Shown in pieces: positions 9,998-17,638 of a DNA stretch of 44,016 bases. Every line of letters begins with the position of its first letter. The stretch's first letter is position 1. A program made the translations under genes and the position numbers. Origin of the DNA: Deltaproteobacteria bacterium. GTDB lineage: Bacteria > Myxococcota > JACRCW01 > JAFGSX01. The stretch spans positions 1 to 44,016 of the forward strand of contig JAFGSX010000444.1 in NCBI GenBank assembly GCA_016934455.1, in the 5' to 3' direction. The notes beneath the pieces are model-generated. The model was given only the letters and a program-made list of their open reading frames with translations, did no database searches and was not told the DNA's origin.

Positions 9998-11392
9998 CTA
10001 GATGTCGCGATCCTCTTCCAGGTTCTCGAACCGCGTGTACTCCTTGTGGAACATCAGCTTAAGCGCGCCGGTCGGGCCGTTGCGCTGCTTGCCGATGATG
10101 ATCTCGGCCACGCCGACCAGGTCGGGCGGCGTCTCTTCTCTTTTGTAGTACTCCTCGCGGTAGACGAACATGACGACGTCGGCGTCCTGCTCGATGGCGC
10201 CCGACTCGCGCAGATCGGAGAGCATCGGCCGCTTGTCGGGACGCGACTCGAGCGAGCGCGAGAGCTGGCTGAGTGCGATCACCGGCACGTCGAGCTCGCG
10301 CGCCAGCGCCTTGAGGCCGCGGCTGATCTCGGAGATCTCCTGCACCCGGTTGCTCTCGTTGCCGGGCGTGCCCTGCATGAGCTGCAGGTAGTCGACGATG
10401 GCCAGCCCCAGCCCGTGCTCCTTCATCACCCGCCGGCACTTGCTGCGCATCTCGGTCACGGTCAGCACGCCCGAGTCGTCGATGTAGAGCGCGGCGTCCG
10501 AGATGCGGCCGGCCGCCTGCGCCAGCCGCGGCCACTCGGTCTCCTGGATCCGGCCGCGCCGCAGGTCGCCCAGGTTGACCCGCGCCTCGGCGCCCAGGAA
10601 GCGGCTGACAAGCTGCTCGGCGCTCATCTCGAGCGAGAAGAGCAGCGTCGGGATCTTGGCCTTGATCGCGGCGTGGCCGGCGATGTTGAGGGCGAGCGCG
10701 GTCTTGCCCATGGAAGGTCGCGCCGCGATGATGACCAGGTCGCTCTTCTGCAGCCCCGAGGTGATGCCGTCCAGCCGCTTGAAGCCGGTGGGCACGCCGG
10801 TCACCGCCTCGCCGCGGTTGTAGATCTCCTCCAGGTTGCGGAAGGTGGTCTTGAGCACCTCCTTGATCGGCTTGATGGCGCGGCGCCGGCGATCCTCGGT
10901 CGCCTCGAAGATGGTGCGCTCGGCCGAATCGATGAACTGCGACAGGTCGGTGTCCTCGCGGTAGCCCTGGCGCACGATCTCGGTCGCGGCGCCGATCAGC
11001 CGGCGCTGGGTGGCCTTGTCGCGCACGATCTTGGCATAGGCCATGACGTGGGCCGCGGTCGGCACGGCCTGCGACAGCGCGGCCACGTAGGAGAGGCCGC
11101 CGGCCTTGTCCAGCGCCTCGTCCTGCCTGAGCTGCTGGGTCAGAGTCAGCTCGTCCACCGGGTCGCCGCGCGCGTTGAGGCGCTGCATCGACTCGAAGAT
11201 GACGCGGTGCGACTCCTTGTAGAAATCGTCGCCGGTGATGATGTCCATGATCTTGTCGAGCGCCTGGTTGTCGATCAGCACGCCGCCGAGCACGCTGCGC
11301 TCGGCGTCCAGGTTCTGCGGCGGCACGCGGTGCGCGTCGACCAGCGGGCCCGGCCCCTGGTACGGGGCCAGCGAGGTATCGGTGCTCGCCAT
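9998..11392 (-). CDS. dnaB: Replicative DNA helicase DnaB
   Basis: Hexameric 5'-3' helicase of the replication fork. The 464-residue length is standard, with no intein. The N-terminal domain starts VPPQNLDAERSVLGGVLIDN; the RecA-like C-domain has Walker A in ARPSMGKTALALNIA, the LLFSLEMS segment, Walker B in LGLAIVDYLQLM, ALSQLSRSLE, LSDLRESGAIEQDADVV and the Arg finger region near the end. The ATG at 11392 has GGAGAG six bases upstream; the longer reading to 11470 has no similarity and is rejected. It is 106 bases downstream of the polyferredoxin gene. TTGCCG-17-CATAGG at 11414-11442 is a weak promoter candidate. Confidence 0.97.
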   Translation of the reverse strand: MASTDTSLAPYQGPGPLVDAHRVPPQNLDAERSVLGGVLIDNQALDKIMDIITGDDFYKESHRVIFESMQRLNARGDPVDELTLTQQLRQDEALDKAGGLSYVAALSQAVPTAAHVMAYAKIVRDKATQRRLIGAATEIVRQGYREDTDLSQFIDSAERTIFEATEDRRRRAIKPIKEVLKTTFRNLEEIYNRGEAVTGVPTGFKRLDGITSGLQKSDLVIIAARPSMGKTALALNIAGHAAIKAKIPTLLFSLEMSAEQLVSRFLGAEARVNLGDLRRGRIQETEWPRLAQAAGRISDAALYIDDSGVLTVTEMRSKCRRVMKEHGLGLAIVDYLQLMQGTPGNESNRVQEISEISRGLKALARELDVPVIALSQLSRSLESRPDKRPMLSDLRESGAIEQDADVVMFVYREEYYKREETPPDLVGVAEIIIGKQRNGPTGALKLMFHKEYTRFENLEEDRDI

Positions 11393-11498
11393 GTGATCTC
11401 TCCGGCACTGCAACCTATGCACGGAGCAGCGGCGCTCGGCAAGCCGCGCGTGGCCGGCATCCTCCGCCACCAGAAGTCAACAACGGTGGGCAGCGCGA

Positions 11499-13007
11499 TC
11501 AGACCTTGTCCCGGCCCAGGAGAAGCCGGTTGCGCGGGTCGCGCGACTCGCCCACCGAGGTGATGCGGATGGCCGCCTGGTCGGACACCGGGCAGCGCGT
11601 CTCGCACACGCCGCAGCCCCAGCACCGGGTCGGGTCGACGTATGGCTGCTTGAGCTGGCGGGTCGAGCCGTCGCGAGTCACCACCTCGGCCAGCTTGAAG
11701 TGGATCGCCTTGGGCGAGGTCGGACAGACCTCCTCGCAGACGATGCACTCGGTGTCCATGGCCCACGGCAGGCAGCGGCCGCGGTCGATGAAGGCGGTGC
11801 CGATGCGCACCGGCTCCTGGTGCGGTGGCTGGCCGACCTTCTCGGACACGGTCAGGTGGCGGATGGCGCCGGTGGGGCAGACCTGGCCGCACAGCACGCA
11901 CGCCTGCTCGCAGTAGCCGAGCCGCGCCACCAGGATCGGGCTCCACAGACCCTCCAGGCCGGCCTCGTGCAGCGCCGGCTGCAGCGCCGCGGTCGGACAG
12001 ACCTTCATGCAGGCGCCGCACTTGATGCAGCGGGCCAGGAACTCCTGCTCGGCGGCCGCGCCCGGTGGCCGCACGCGCAGCGGGTGCGGCCGCGGCTCCA
12101 CGCCATCGGAGGCTCTAGCCAGCGGCACCGCTGCGGCACCGGCGACGGCCGCCATGACCCAGCGCCGGCGACCCAGGTCGAGCCGGTCGGTGACCAGATC
12201 GGGCGCGGGCAAAAACCGGTAGCTGATGCCGCTGCGCGGGCAGCCGTAGACGCAGTTCATGCACAGCAGGCACTCGGTCGCGCGCAGCGTGCCATGCGGC
12301 TCGGCCGCGCCGGCGCAGTCTACCCCGCACAGATTGCAGTCCTTGCAGACCGACGGCTCGCGCACCAGCCTGAACAGCGACAGCTTGGACATGAGGCCGA
12401 GCAGAGCACCCAGCGGACAGAACATGCGGCAGAACAGCCGCGGCAGCCACAGGTTGAGGGCGAGCGCGACCGCGAACAGCGCCGCGATCAGGGTCGAGGC
12501 GTGAAAGTGGCGCTCGCCCTGGTACAGGCCGAACGCGCTGTTGTCGATCGCGGGCACGATCGAAGTCGCCAGCGCGCGCCAGGTAAAGGCGATCGGGTCG
12601 AGCAGCCCGATCTGGGTCGAGCCGAGCGCGGCCGCGCCGAGCATCGCCAGCAGCACGAGGTACTTGGTCTGGTAGAGCCGGCGCCAGCGGTTGAGCTCGA
12701 GGCGCTGCGCCGCCTTGCGCGGTCGAGCGGCCCAGCCGATGGCGTGGTGCAGCACGCCCAGGGGGCAGATCCAGCCGCAGAACCAGCGGCCGAAGACCAG
12801 CGTGACCACGATCAGCGGCAGCGCCCACAGCAGGTGGTGATAGAGCGAGCGGCTCGCCAGCGCCGTGGCCAGCGCGACCAGCGGGTCAAACGCCAGGAAC
12901 CACCAGACCGGCGTGCCGCCGATGAGCGAGGCGGTGGTGACCAGCACCAGGTAGAAAAACAGCGCCAGAAAGACCAACTGGTAACCGCGGCGCATCCAGC
13001 GAAACAT
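11499..13007 (-). CDS. Membrane polyferredoxin, NapH/NosR-like 4Fe-4S protein
   Basis: 502 residues. The N-terminal half has four to five membrane segments with FGRWFCGWICPLGVLHH and FCRMFCPLGALLGL, the paired Cys-x3-Cys-Pro signatures of NapH/NosR-type quinol-linked electron carriers. The soluble part holds six Cys clusters: CKDCNLCGVDC, CLLCMNCVYGC, CIKCGACMKVC, CEQACVLCGQVC, CIVCEEVC and CWGCGVCETRC, enough for several [4Fe-4S] centres. A further hydrophobic stretch (VMAAVAGAAAVPLA) lies between the second and third clusters. The ATG at 13007 begins the first membrane helix and sits two bases after the DUF362 stop, so the genes are translationally linked. Likely role: passing electrons between membrane quinones and the exported partner proteins; partner identity is inferred from the operon only. 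Confidence 0.85.
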   Translation of the reverse strand: MFRWMRRGYQLVFLALFFYLVLVTTASLIGGTPVWWFLAFDPLVALATALASRSLYHHLLWALPLIVVTLVFGRWFCGWICPLGVLHHAIGWAARPRKAAQRLELNRWRRLYQTKYLVLLAMLGAAALGSTQIGLLDPIAFTWRALATSIVPAIDNSAFGLYQGERHFHASTLIAALFAVALALNLWLPRLFCRMFCPLGALLGLMSKLSLFRLVREPSVCKDCNLCGVDCAGAAEPHGTLRATECLLCMNCVYGCPRSGISYRFLPAPDLVTDRLDLGRRRWVMAAVAGAAAVPLARASDGVEPRPHPLRVRPPGAAAEQEFLARCIKCGACMKVCPTAALQPALHEAGLEGLWSPILVARLGYCEQACVLCGQVCPTGAIRHLTVSEKVGQPPHQEPVRIGTAFIDRGRCLPWAMDTECIVCEEVCPTSPKAIHFKLAEVVTRDGSTRQLKQPYVDPTRCWGCGVCETRCPVSDQAAIRITSVGESRDPRNRLLLGRDKV

Positions 13008-13009
13008 GG

Positions 13010-14008
13010 CTACCCCGCGATCTCTTCCACCCGGAGCGAGCGGAAGTCGGCGCGGCCCAGGCCGCGGCGCTGCGCCTCGGCCACGAAGCCGACGTCGGTC
13101 GGCACCAGCCCGAGCAGCGTGCAGCCCCAGGCGTCGAGCGCCACCTCGTCGACGCCGGCCGCCACCGTGTCCAGCCGCTCGACGTCGTCCAGGCTGCCGC
13201 CGGACGGCCCGTTGGCGGTCAGCACCCGGGTGGCGTCGAGCACGGTCAGCGTCGGCTTGAACAGCGCCGCCAGATCCACGATCGAGCGATGGATGTCCTG
13301 GTGCAGCCGCACCCGGTGGCCGCCGATGGCGCCGTACCAGTTCTTGAGCGACAGCGTGGCCAGCGACAGGCCGTGCTGCTTGACGCACGGCAGGTTGATC
13401 ACGCGGTCGGCGTCCACCAGCGGCCACAGCACGTCGACCGCCTGCAGGATCTCGCCGCCCGCGGCCACCTCGCGAAAGCCCGACTTGTCGGGCAGCACCA
13501 CGCGCGCGCCGGCGGCGCTGGCCGCGGCGGCGATGCCCGAGCGAACAAAGCAGCGCTCGGGATCATTGACCGAGTAGTCGGTGACCCAGACCGCGCCCGA
13601 GCCAGCGCCGAGGCACAGCCGCACCACCTCGGCCACCACCTCGGGGTTGGTGTTGGCCGCCTGCTCGGCCAGCCGGTTCCAGCCGACGTTGGGCTTGATG
13701 GCGACGGACTCGCCGCGCCTGACAAAGGCCTCGATGCCGCCGAGCGCCGCGATCGCGCGCCGGACGTTGGCCGCGGCGTCGGGGCCGCGCGCGATCGCCA
13801 GCTCGACCGCGCCCGCGCTGCGCGCGACGCGGTGGTCGCGGATGACGCGCCGCTCGACGCCGCTCGATCTGTCCCGCCTGCCGAGCAGCCCGGCGCCGAG
13901 GCCCAGCGCGGCCAGCGCCGCCGCCGAGGTGGCGGCCACGCGGCCGATCGCCTGGCGCCGGGTGTAGACGCGCGGCGGCGCCGACGCCTGTTGGTCGCGG
14001 CCGCTCAC
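13010..14008 (-). CDS. DUF362 protein with Tat-type leader
   Basis: 332 residues. A leader with RRQAIGR and a long Ala-rich hydrophobic segment looks like a twin-arginine signal, so export as a folded protein is likely. The body has the DUF362 hallmarks: VAIKPNVGWNRL, the WVTDYSVNDPERCF region, NLPCVKQHGLSLATLSLKNWYGAIGG and VLDATRVLTANGPSGG. The family is found beside iron-sulfur proteins, and its biochemistry is unknown. It starts with GTG at 14008, in a GTGA overlap with the preceding gene's stop, and ends two bases before the polyferredoxin. The KxxYG/LKNWYG segment is shared with the second DUF362 gene at 25392-26453. Confidence 0.87.
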   Translation of the reverse strand: MSGRDQQASAPPRVYTRRQAIGRVAATSAAALAALGLGAGLLGRRDRSSGVERRVIRDHRVARSAGAVELAIARGPDAAANVRRAIAALGGIEAFVRRGESVAIKPNVGWNRLAEQAANTNPEVVAEVVRLCLGAGSGAVWVTDYSVNDPERCFVRSGIAAAASAAGARVVLPDKSGFREVAAGGEILQAVDVLWPLVDADRVINLPCVKQHGLSLATLSLKNWYGAIGGHRVRLHQDIHRSIVDLAALFKPTLTVLDATRVLTANGPSGGSLDDVERLDTVAAGVDEVALDAWGCTLLGLVPTDVGFVAEAQRRGLGRADFRSLRVEEIAG

Positions 14009-14718
14009 ATCCGCCCCACCAGCGCTCGCGCCAGCTCGGGCAGCAGCGCCTCGGCGGTCTTGTCAAAGGCGGTCAGCTTGACGTAGTAGCGGTCGCGCCT
14101 GAACACCAGCGACAGCGATCCCAGGTGTGCCTGGTCGCCGATCGCGACCGCGGTCGCCGTCGGCGATCGCTCCTTGGCGTAGATGGAGGCGGCGTTGTCG
14201 GCCGCGCGCATGTCGTAGATGTCGCAGGTCAGCGATCCATCGCCCGGCGTCAGCAGGTCGACCGCGGCCAGCTTGCGAAAATTGCGCTCGATGAAGATCG
14301 GCGCCGCGCCGTCGATGTAGTCGAACAGCCCCTGCCCGTCGTAGAGCTTGACCTGGCCGTCCAGCTCGACTCCGACCAGCGGCAGCCTGAACAGCGAGCG
14401 CAGCTTGCGGTCCTCGTCCGCCGGTCTCCCGGCCGGCGCGCTGCCAGGTGCCGCGGCCAGCCCCGGCGCCGACGCCGCGGCCGGAGCCGGCGACGTTGCG
14501 GGCCGTGCCACGGGCTGCGTCGCCGACAACGCGATCGCCGGCGCGCTGCTGGCCGGCGTTGACGGCGCGGGTGCCGAACCGACCTCGGCGGCCGGCCGGC
14601 TCGCCGCCGGCCCGCGGTCGGCCTGCGCTGCGGTCCGCTGCGGCGGCCGGTGCGCGGCGATCCAGCCGATCAGCGCGACCGGAAAAAGGATCAACACCGT
14701 CAACAGCAGCCCGCGCAT
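14005..14718 (-). CDS. DUF6599-like membrane-anchored protein
   Basis: 237 residues. One N-terminal membrane segment (LLLTVLILFPVALIGWIAA) is followed by a long Ala/Pro-rich linker (about residues 27-100), then a globular domain with LYDGQGLFDYIDGAAPIFIE, CDIYDMRAADNAASIYAKER and a hydrophobic end. LFDYIDGAA fits DUF6599 proteins, which I recall near DUF362 and ferredoxin genes; assignment is moderate. First gene of the operon, with its own promoter at 14738-14766 only about 13 bases before the ATG. It starts at 14718 because a longer reading to 14826 lacks a leader-like start and crosses the promoter. Presumably exported and tethered; function unknown. Confidence 0.65.
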   Translation of the reverse strand: MRGLLLTVLILFPVALIGWIAAHRPPQRTAAQADRGPAASRPAAEVGSAPAPSTPASSAPAIALSATQPVARPATSPAPAAASAPGLAAAPGSAPAGRPADEDRKLRSLFRLPLVGVELDGQVKLYDGQGLFDYIDGAAPIFIERNFRKLAAVDLLTPGDGSLTCDIYDMRAADNAASIYAKERSPTATAVAIGDQAHLGSLSLVFRRDRYYVKLTAFDKTAEALLPELARALVGRM

Positions 14719-14737
14719 CGCCACCTCGACGCCTGGC

Positions 14738-14766
14738 ACTCTAGCGATCCGCCCCCGCGCTGACAA
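14738..14766 (-). promoter_or_regulatory. Promoter of the DUF6599-DUF362-polyferredoxin operon
   Basis: On the minus strand TTGTCA, 17 bases, TAGAGT. The predicted start is about 13 bases from the ATG at 14718. It is divergent from the promoter at 14785-14814, with the two -35 boxes 18 bases apart, so a shared regulator is possible. Confidence 0.55.
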
Positions 14767-14784
14767 GGCATGGCGAACGGCCGA

Positions 14785-14814
14785 TTGACACCCCGACGAC
14801 GACGGCCCGATACT
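14785..14814 (+). promoter_or_regulatory. Promoter of the 14847 lipoprotein gene
   Basis: TTGACA (perfect -35), 18 bases, GATACT. The predicted start is about 25 bases before the ATG, which has a strong GGAGGGAGG ribosome site. Confidence 0.6.
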
Positions 14815-14846
14815 GGCGGCGTCCAATTCCGGAGGGAGGAAAGACG

Positions 14847-15443
14847 ATGAGGCGGTCGATCGGCATCGGGGGCATGGTCATGTTGGCTGCGGTCGCCGGC
14901 TGCACGCAGCCCGAGCCGACCTGCAAGGCTCCGGGCAAGCTGACCGGCTATTTCCCGAGCGACAACGAGATCGGAAGCTGGCACGAGAACACCGCCGTGC
15001 ACGAGGCCGGCATCGCGCTCGCCGACGCCGATACCGCTCGCGAGCAGAACATCACGGTCAAGAAGGCGGTCGAGGACATCGTCGACGGCGACGCCGACGC
15101 CTTCACCGCGCGCGGCATGATGGCCTTTGCCCGCCAGGACTACGTCGACAGCGGCAACAACAATCTCGAGCTGCGCATCTGGCAGATGCCCGACGCCGAC
15201 AAGGCCACCGAGGTCTACGAGTGGACCCAGGTCAACGACGTGCACTACAACGGCAGCACCTGGACCGAGGTCGCCGTCGGCGAGGCCGGCCGCGAGACCG
15301 TCACCGCCGGCTACCGCTGGGTCAACGCGCGCCAGTGCCACTGCCAGGTCGAGGCCAGGATCGATCCCGACAACGCGGCCAACCAGACCGCGGTCATCGA
15401 CTTCTTGAAGCAGGTGCTCGCGAAGCTGCCGCATAAGAACTAG
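14847..15443 (+). CDS. Lipoprotein distantly resembling the divergent DUF6599-like protein
   Basis: 198 residues with a lipobox leader ending AAVAGC (Cys19). The mature domain has VEDIVDGDADAFTARGMM, then LELRIWQMPDADKATEVYEW. This lines up with LFDYIDGAAPIFIE and CDIYDMRAADNAASIYAKE of the divergent gene, so both may share one fold (my inference from eye alignment). A Cys-His-Cys near the C-terminus could bind metal or form a disulfide. GGAGGGAGG lies seven to eight bases before the ATG. It ends at 15443 in a CTAG shared as stop codon with the convergent glycosidase gene. Function unknown; the context suggests a role with the exported redox proteins. Confidence 0.8.
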   Translation: MRRSIGIGGMVMLAAVAGCTQPEPTCKAPGKLTGYFPSDNEIGSWHENTAVHEAGIALADADTAREQNITVKKAVEDIVDGDADAFTARGMMAFARQDYVDSGNNNLELRIWQMPDADKATEVYEWTQVNDVHYNGSTWTEVAVGEAGRETVTAGYRWVNARQCHCQVEARIDPDNAANQTAVIDFLKQVLAKLPHKN

Positions 15444-17587
15444 CGCCGGCGGCGAGCCAGCGATGCCAGCAGGGCCAGCAGCGCCAGCCCGGGCTCTCCG
15501 ATCGGCCCGGCCAGCCCGGCCGCGCAACCGCAGCCAGCGCCGGGCGCGCCGTCGCCGGCCTGCGCGCGATCGCCGGCGCCGGCGTCCAGCGCGATCGGCC
15601 GGTCGCCGGTCGCCGCGTCGCGCGCCGCACCGGCATCGAAGCCCTGGGCGTCGCGCTGCAGGCCGCCGTCGCTGCCGGCGCTGGTGGCGTCGAGCAGCAG
15701 CAGCTCGCCGAACAGCTCGGGCACCTTGGCGCCGCCGATGCCCGGGGTCAGCTCGATCCAGCCCTCGCGGCCGGAGCCGTCGTCCTCGTTGACCAGAAAG
15801 GTAAAACCGATGCGACTGTGCGCGGCCAGACCGATGCCGGGCAGCACCGCCGGCGGCAGCAGGATCTCGTAGCGGGTGGCGGCGCCGTCCCTCACCACCG
15901 CGGCCTGCCAGCCGTCGGAGGCGCCGGCCGGGCCGTGAAAGCGGAAGCTCGAGGTGGCGCCGGCCACCAGCGCGAAGTTGATCTCGTGGTCGTCCACGTC
16001 GTCGTAGCCGGTGCCGCCGCTCTGGCCGACGTCGAAGGCGAGCTGCACGCTGTCGCCCTGCCACAGGTCGGCGGGCGGATGCTGGTTGGCGTGTGTGTCG
16101 TCCTGCACCTCGATGCCTAGGTAGATGCCGCTCGCGCTCCAGCGGGCGGCCGCCAGCAGCGACAGGTCGGCGGCGCCGGCCAGCGGCTGCTGACCGCTCC
16201 AGCTCTCCTCGGCCAGCGCCAGCCAGCCCGAACTACCAAAATCGTCCAGGTTGCCGTCGACGGCGATGCCGGTCGTGCGGTAGGCGTCGACGCGCCGCCG
16301 CGGCGGATCGTCGGCCTCGTTGTCGTCAAAGGCGTCGCGGCAGCCGCGGTCGAGCAGATCGATGCGGCCGTCGCCGTCGTTGTCGACGCCGTCGCCGCAC
16401 TGCTTGGGGGGCTGCCGGCCGGTCAGCTCCGGGTGATCGATCAGGGTCTGCCGAAGCGTGTGAAAGGCGTCCTTGCGGCAGACGTCCTCGGGAAAGCGCC
16501 GCGTCTCGATCTCGCCCGCGGTGGCGCGCATCAGGCCGAAGCCGTCGATGTCGCAGCTCGGCTGATCGGGCCGGCAGTCCTGGATCTCGTAAAAAAAGGT
16601 GTTGGTGTACCACGGCCGCGCCAGTTGCTCGGCCAGCACCAGCTCGACATAGCGCGCCTGCCGCTCCTCGTCGTCGTCGACGCTGCCGTTGTCCGAGTTG
16701 GGAAAGGCGGGATCGCAGGACGAGTTGCCGCTGCTGTCCCGGTAGGCGAGGCCGGTCTCGGTGATCCAGACCTCGCCCGTCCAGCCGACCGCGTCCAGCA
16801 CCATCCGGATCGAGCGGCGGCCGCACCAGAAGGGCTCCACGCAGCGCTGCCCGTCGAGTACCTCGTTGAAGCGATCGCCGTCCCAGAAGGCCGTGCCCAG
16901 CTCCTCGAAACCGTTGTAGCTGTGGTGGGTGACGATGTCGAAGGCGCTACCCGCGCGCCGCAGTACGGTCTCCAGCGCACTGTCGACGTCGTCGCCCACG
17001 TGCGCCAGCTCGGGCCCGAGCACCCGGCAATCGCCGCCGAGCGCCTGACACGCGGCGCGCACCGCCGCCGCGCCCGGGGTCGCGATCAGATCCACGTACT
17101 CCTCGAGCGTGCCATCCCAGAAGCCGTCGAGATTTGCCTCGTTCCAGAGGCCGAAGTGGGTCACCCCGAGCGGCCGGTAGTGGCGCACCGCGGCGTCGAC
17201 GAAGGCGACCCACTCGGCGGCCGTGTCCGGCGGGCAGTTGCCGCGCCAGTCCGCCGGCGCCGGCGATGCGGTGGTGCAGATCGCCTGCGCGCCGTGGTGC
17301 GCCACCCAGGGCGGGGTGTAGCCGAGCGTCATGAAGACCTTGAGGCCGGCGGTCGTCGCGCGCTGCACGGTCGCGTCCAGCCCGCCAAACGCATACTGGC
17401 CCGACGACGGATTCAGGTCCCGCCAGTTGCCGTCGACGCGCACCCAGGCCACGCCGAGGTCGGCGGCCGCGGCGATGAAGCTCGGGTAGCCGACGTGGAT
17501 GTTGACGCCGACGCTGTTGTCGCCCACCGCCGCCCGCGCCGCGGACGGCAGCAACAACAGCGCGGCCATGACGGCGATCGCGCGCAT
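15440..17587 (-). CDS. Secreted clan-A glycoside hydrolase with CBM9-like domain and MYXO-CTERM
   Basis: 715 residues. Signal peptide (MRAIAVMAALLLLPSAARA), then a TIM-barrel-like hydrolase domain (about 20-410) with FGLWNEANLDGFW, putting the acid/base Glu at 150, and VWITETGLAY, putting the nucleophile Glu at 277. This is the clan GH-A layout, closest in feel to GH39 or GH5-like enzymes; the substrate is not predictable. CGDGVDNDGDGRIDLLDRGC follows, a calcium-type repeat. A CBM9/DOMON-like beta domain (about 450-660) begins with GIAVDGNLDDF and includes LWQGDSVQLAFD. The tail is GCGCAAG, a hydrophobic helix and RRRR (MYXO-CTERM). The ATG at 17587 has GGAGG six bases upstream; the long upstream reading to 18541 is a shadow of the efflux gene. 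Converges with the lipoprotein gene on a shared CTAG. Confidence 0.82.
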   Translation of the reverse strand: MRAIAVMAALLLLPSAARAAVGDNSVGVNIHVGYPSFIAAAADLGVAWVRVDGNWRDLNPSSGQYAFGGLDATVQRATTAGLKVFMTLGYTPPWVAHHGAQAICTTASPAPADWRGNCPPDTAAEWVAFVDAAVRHYRPLGVTHFGLWNEANLDGFWDGTLEEYVDLIATPGAAAVRAACQALGGDCRVLGPELAHVGDDVDSALETVLRRAGSAFDIVTHHSYNGFEELGTAFWDGDRFNEVLDGQRCVEPFWCGRRSIRMVLDAVGWTGEVWITETGLAYRDSSGNSSCDPAFPNSDNGSVDDDEERQARYVELVLAEQLARPWYTNTFFYEIQDCRPDQPSCDIDGFGLMRATAGEIETRRFPEDVCRKDAFHTLRQTLIDHPELTGRQPPKQCGDGVDNDGDGRIDLLDRGCRDAFDDNEADDPPRRRVDAYRTTGIAVDGNLDDFGSSGWLALAEESWSGQQPLAGAADLSLLAAARWSASGIYLGIEVQDDTHANQHPPADLWQGDSVQLAFDVGQSGGTGYDDVDDHEINFALVAGATSSFRFHGPAGASDGWQAAVVRDGAATRYEILLPPAVLPGIGLAAHSRIGFTFLVNEDDGSGREGWIELTPGIGGAKVPELFGELLLLDATSAGSDGGLQRDAQGFDAGAARDAATGDRPIALDAGAGDRAQAGDGAPGAGCGCAAGLAGPIGEPGLALLALLASLARRRR

Positions 17588-17612
17588 CGTGACCTCCTGC
17601 CCTGGCTCCGCT

Positions 17613-17618
17613 AGTATA
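17613..17618 (-). promoter_or_regulatory. Possible -10 element of the glycosidase gene
   Basis: TATACT on the minus strand, 25 bases before the ATG; the best -35 (TTCACG) is 19 bases away. The gap to the divergent efflux gene is only 51 bases, so both promoters must overlap here or reach into coding sequence. Confidence 0.35.
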
Positions 17619-17638
17619 GCAGCCGCGAGGAGCAGACC

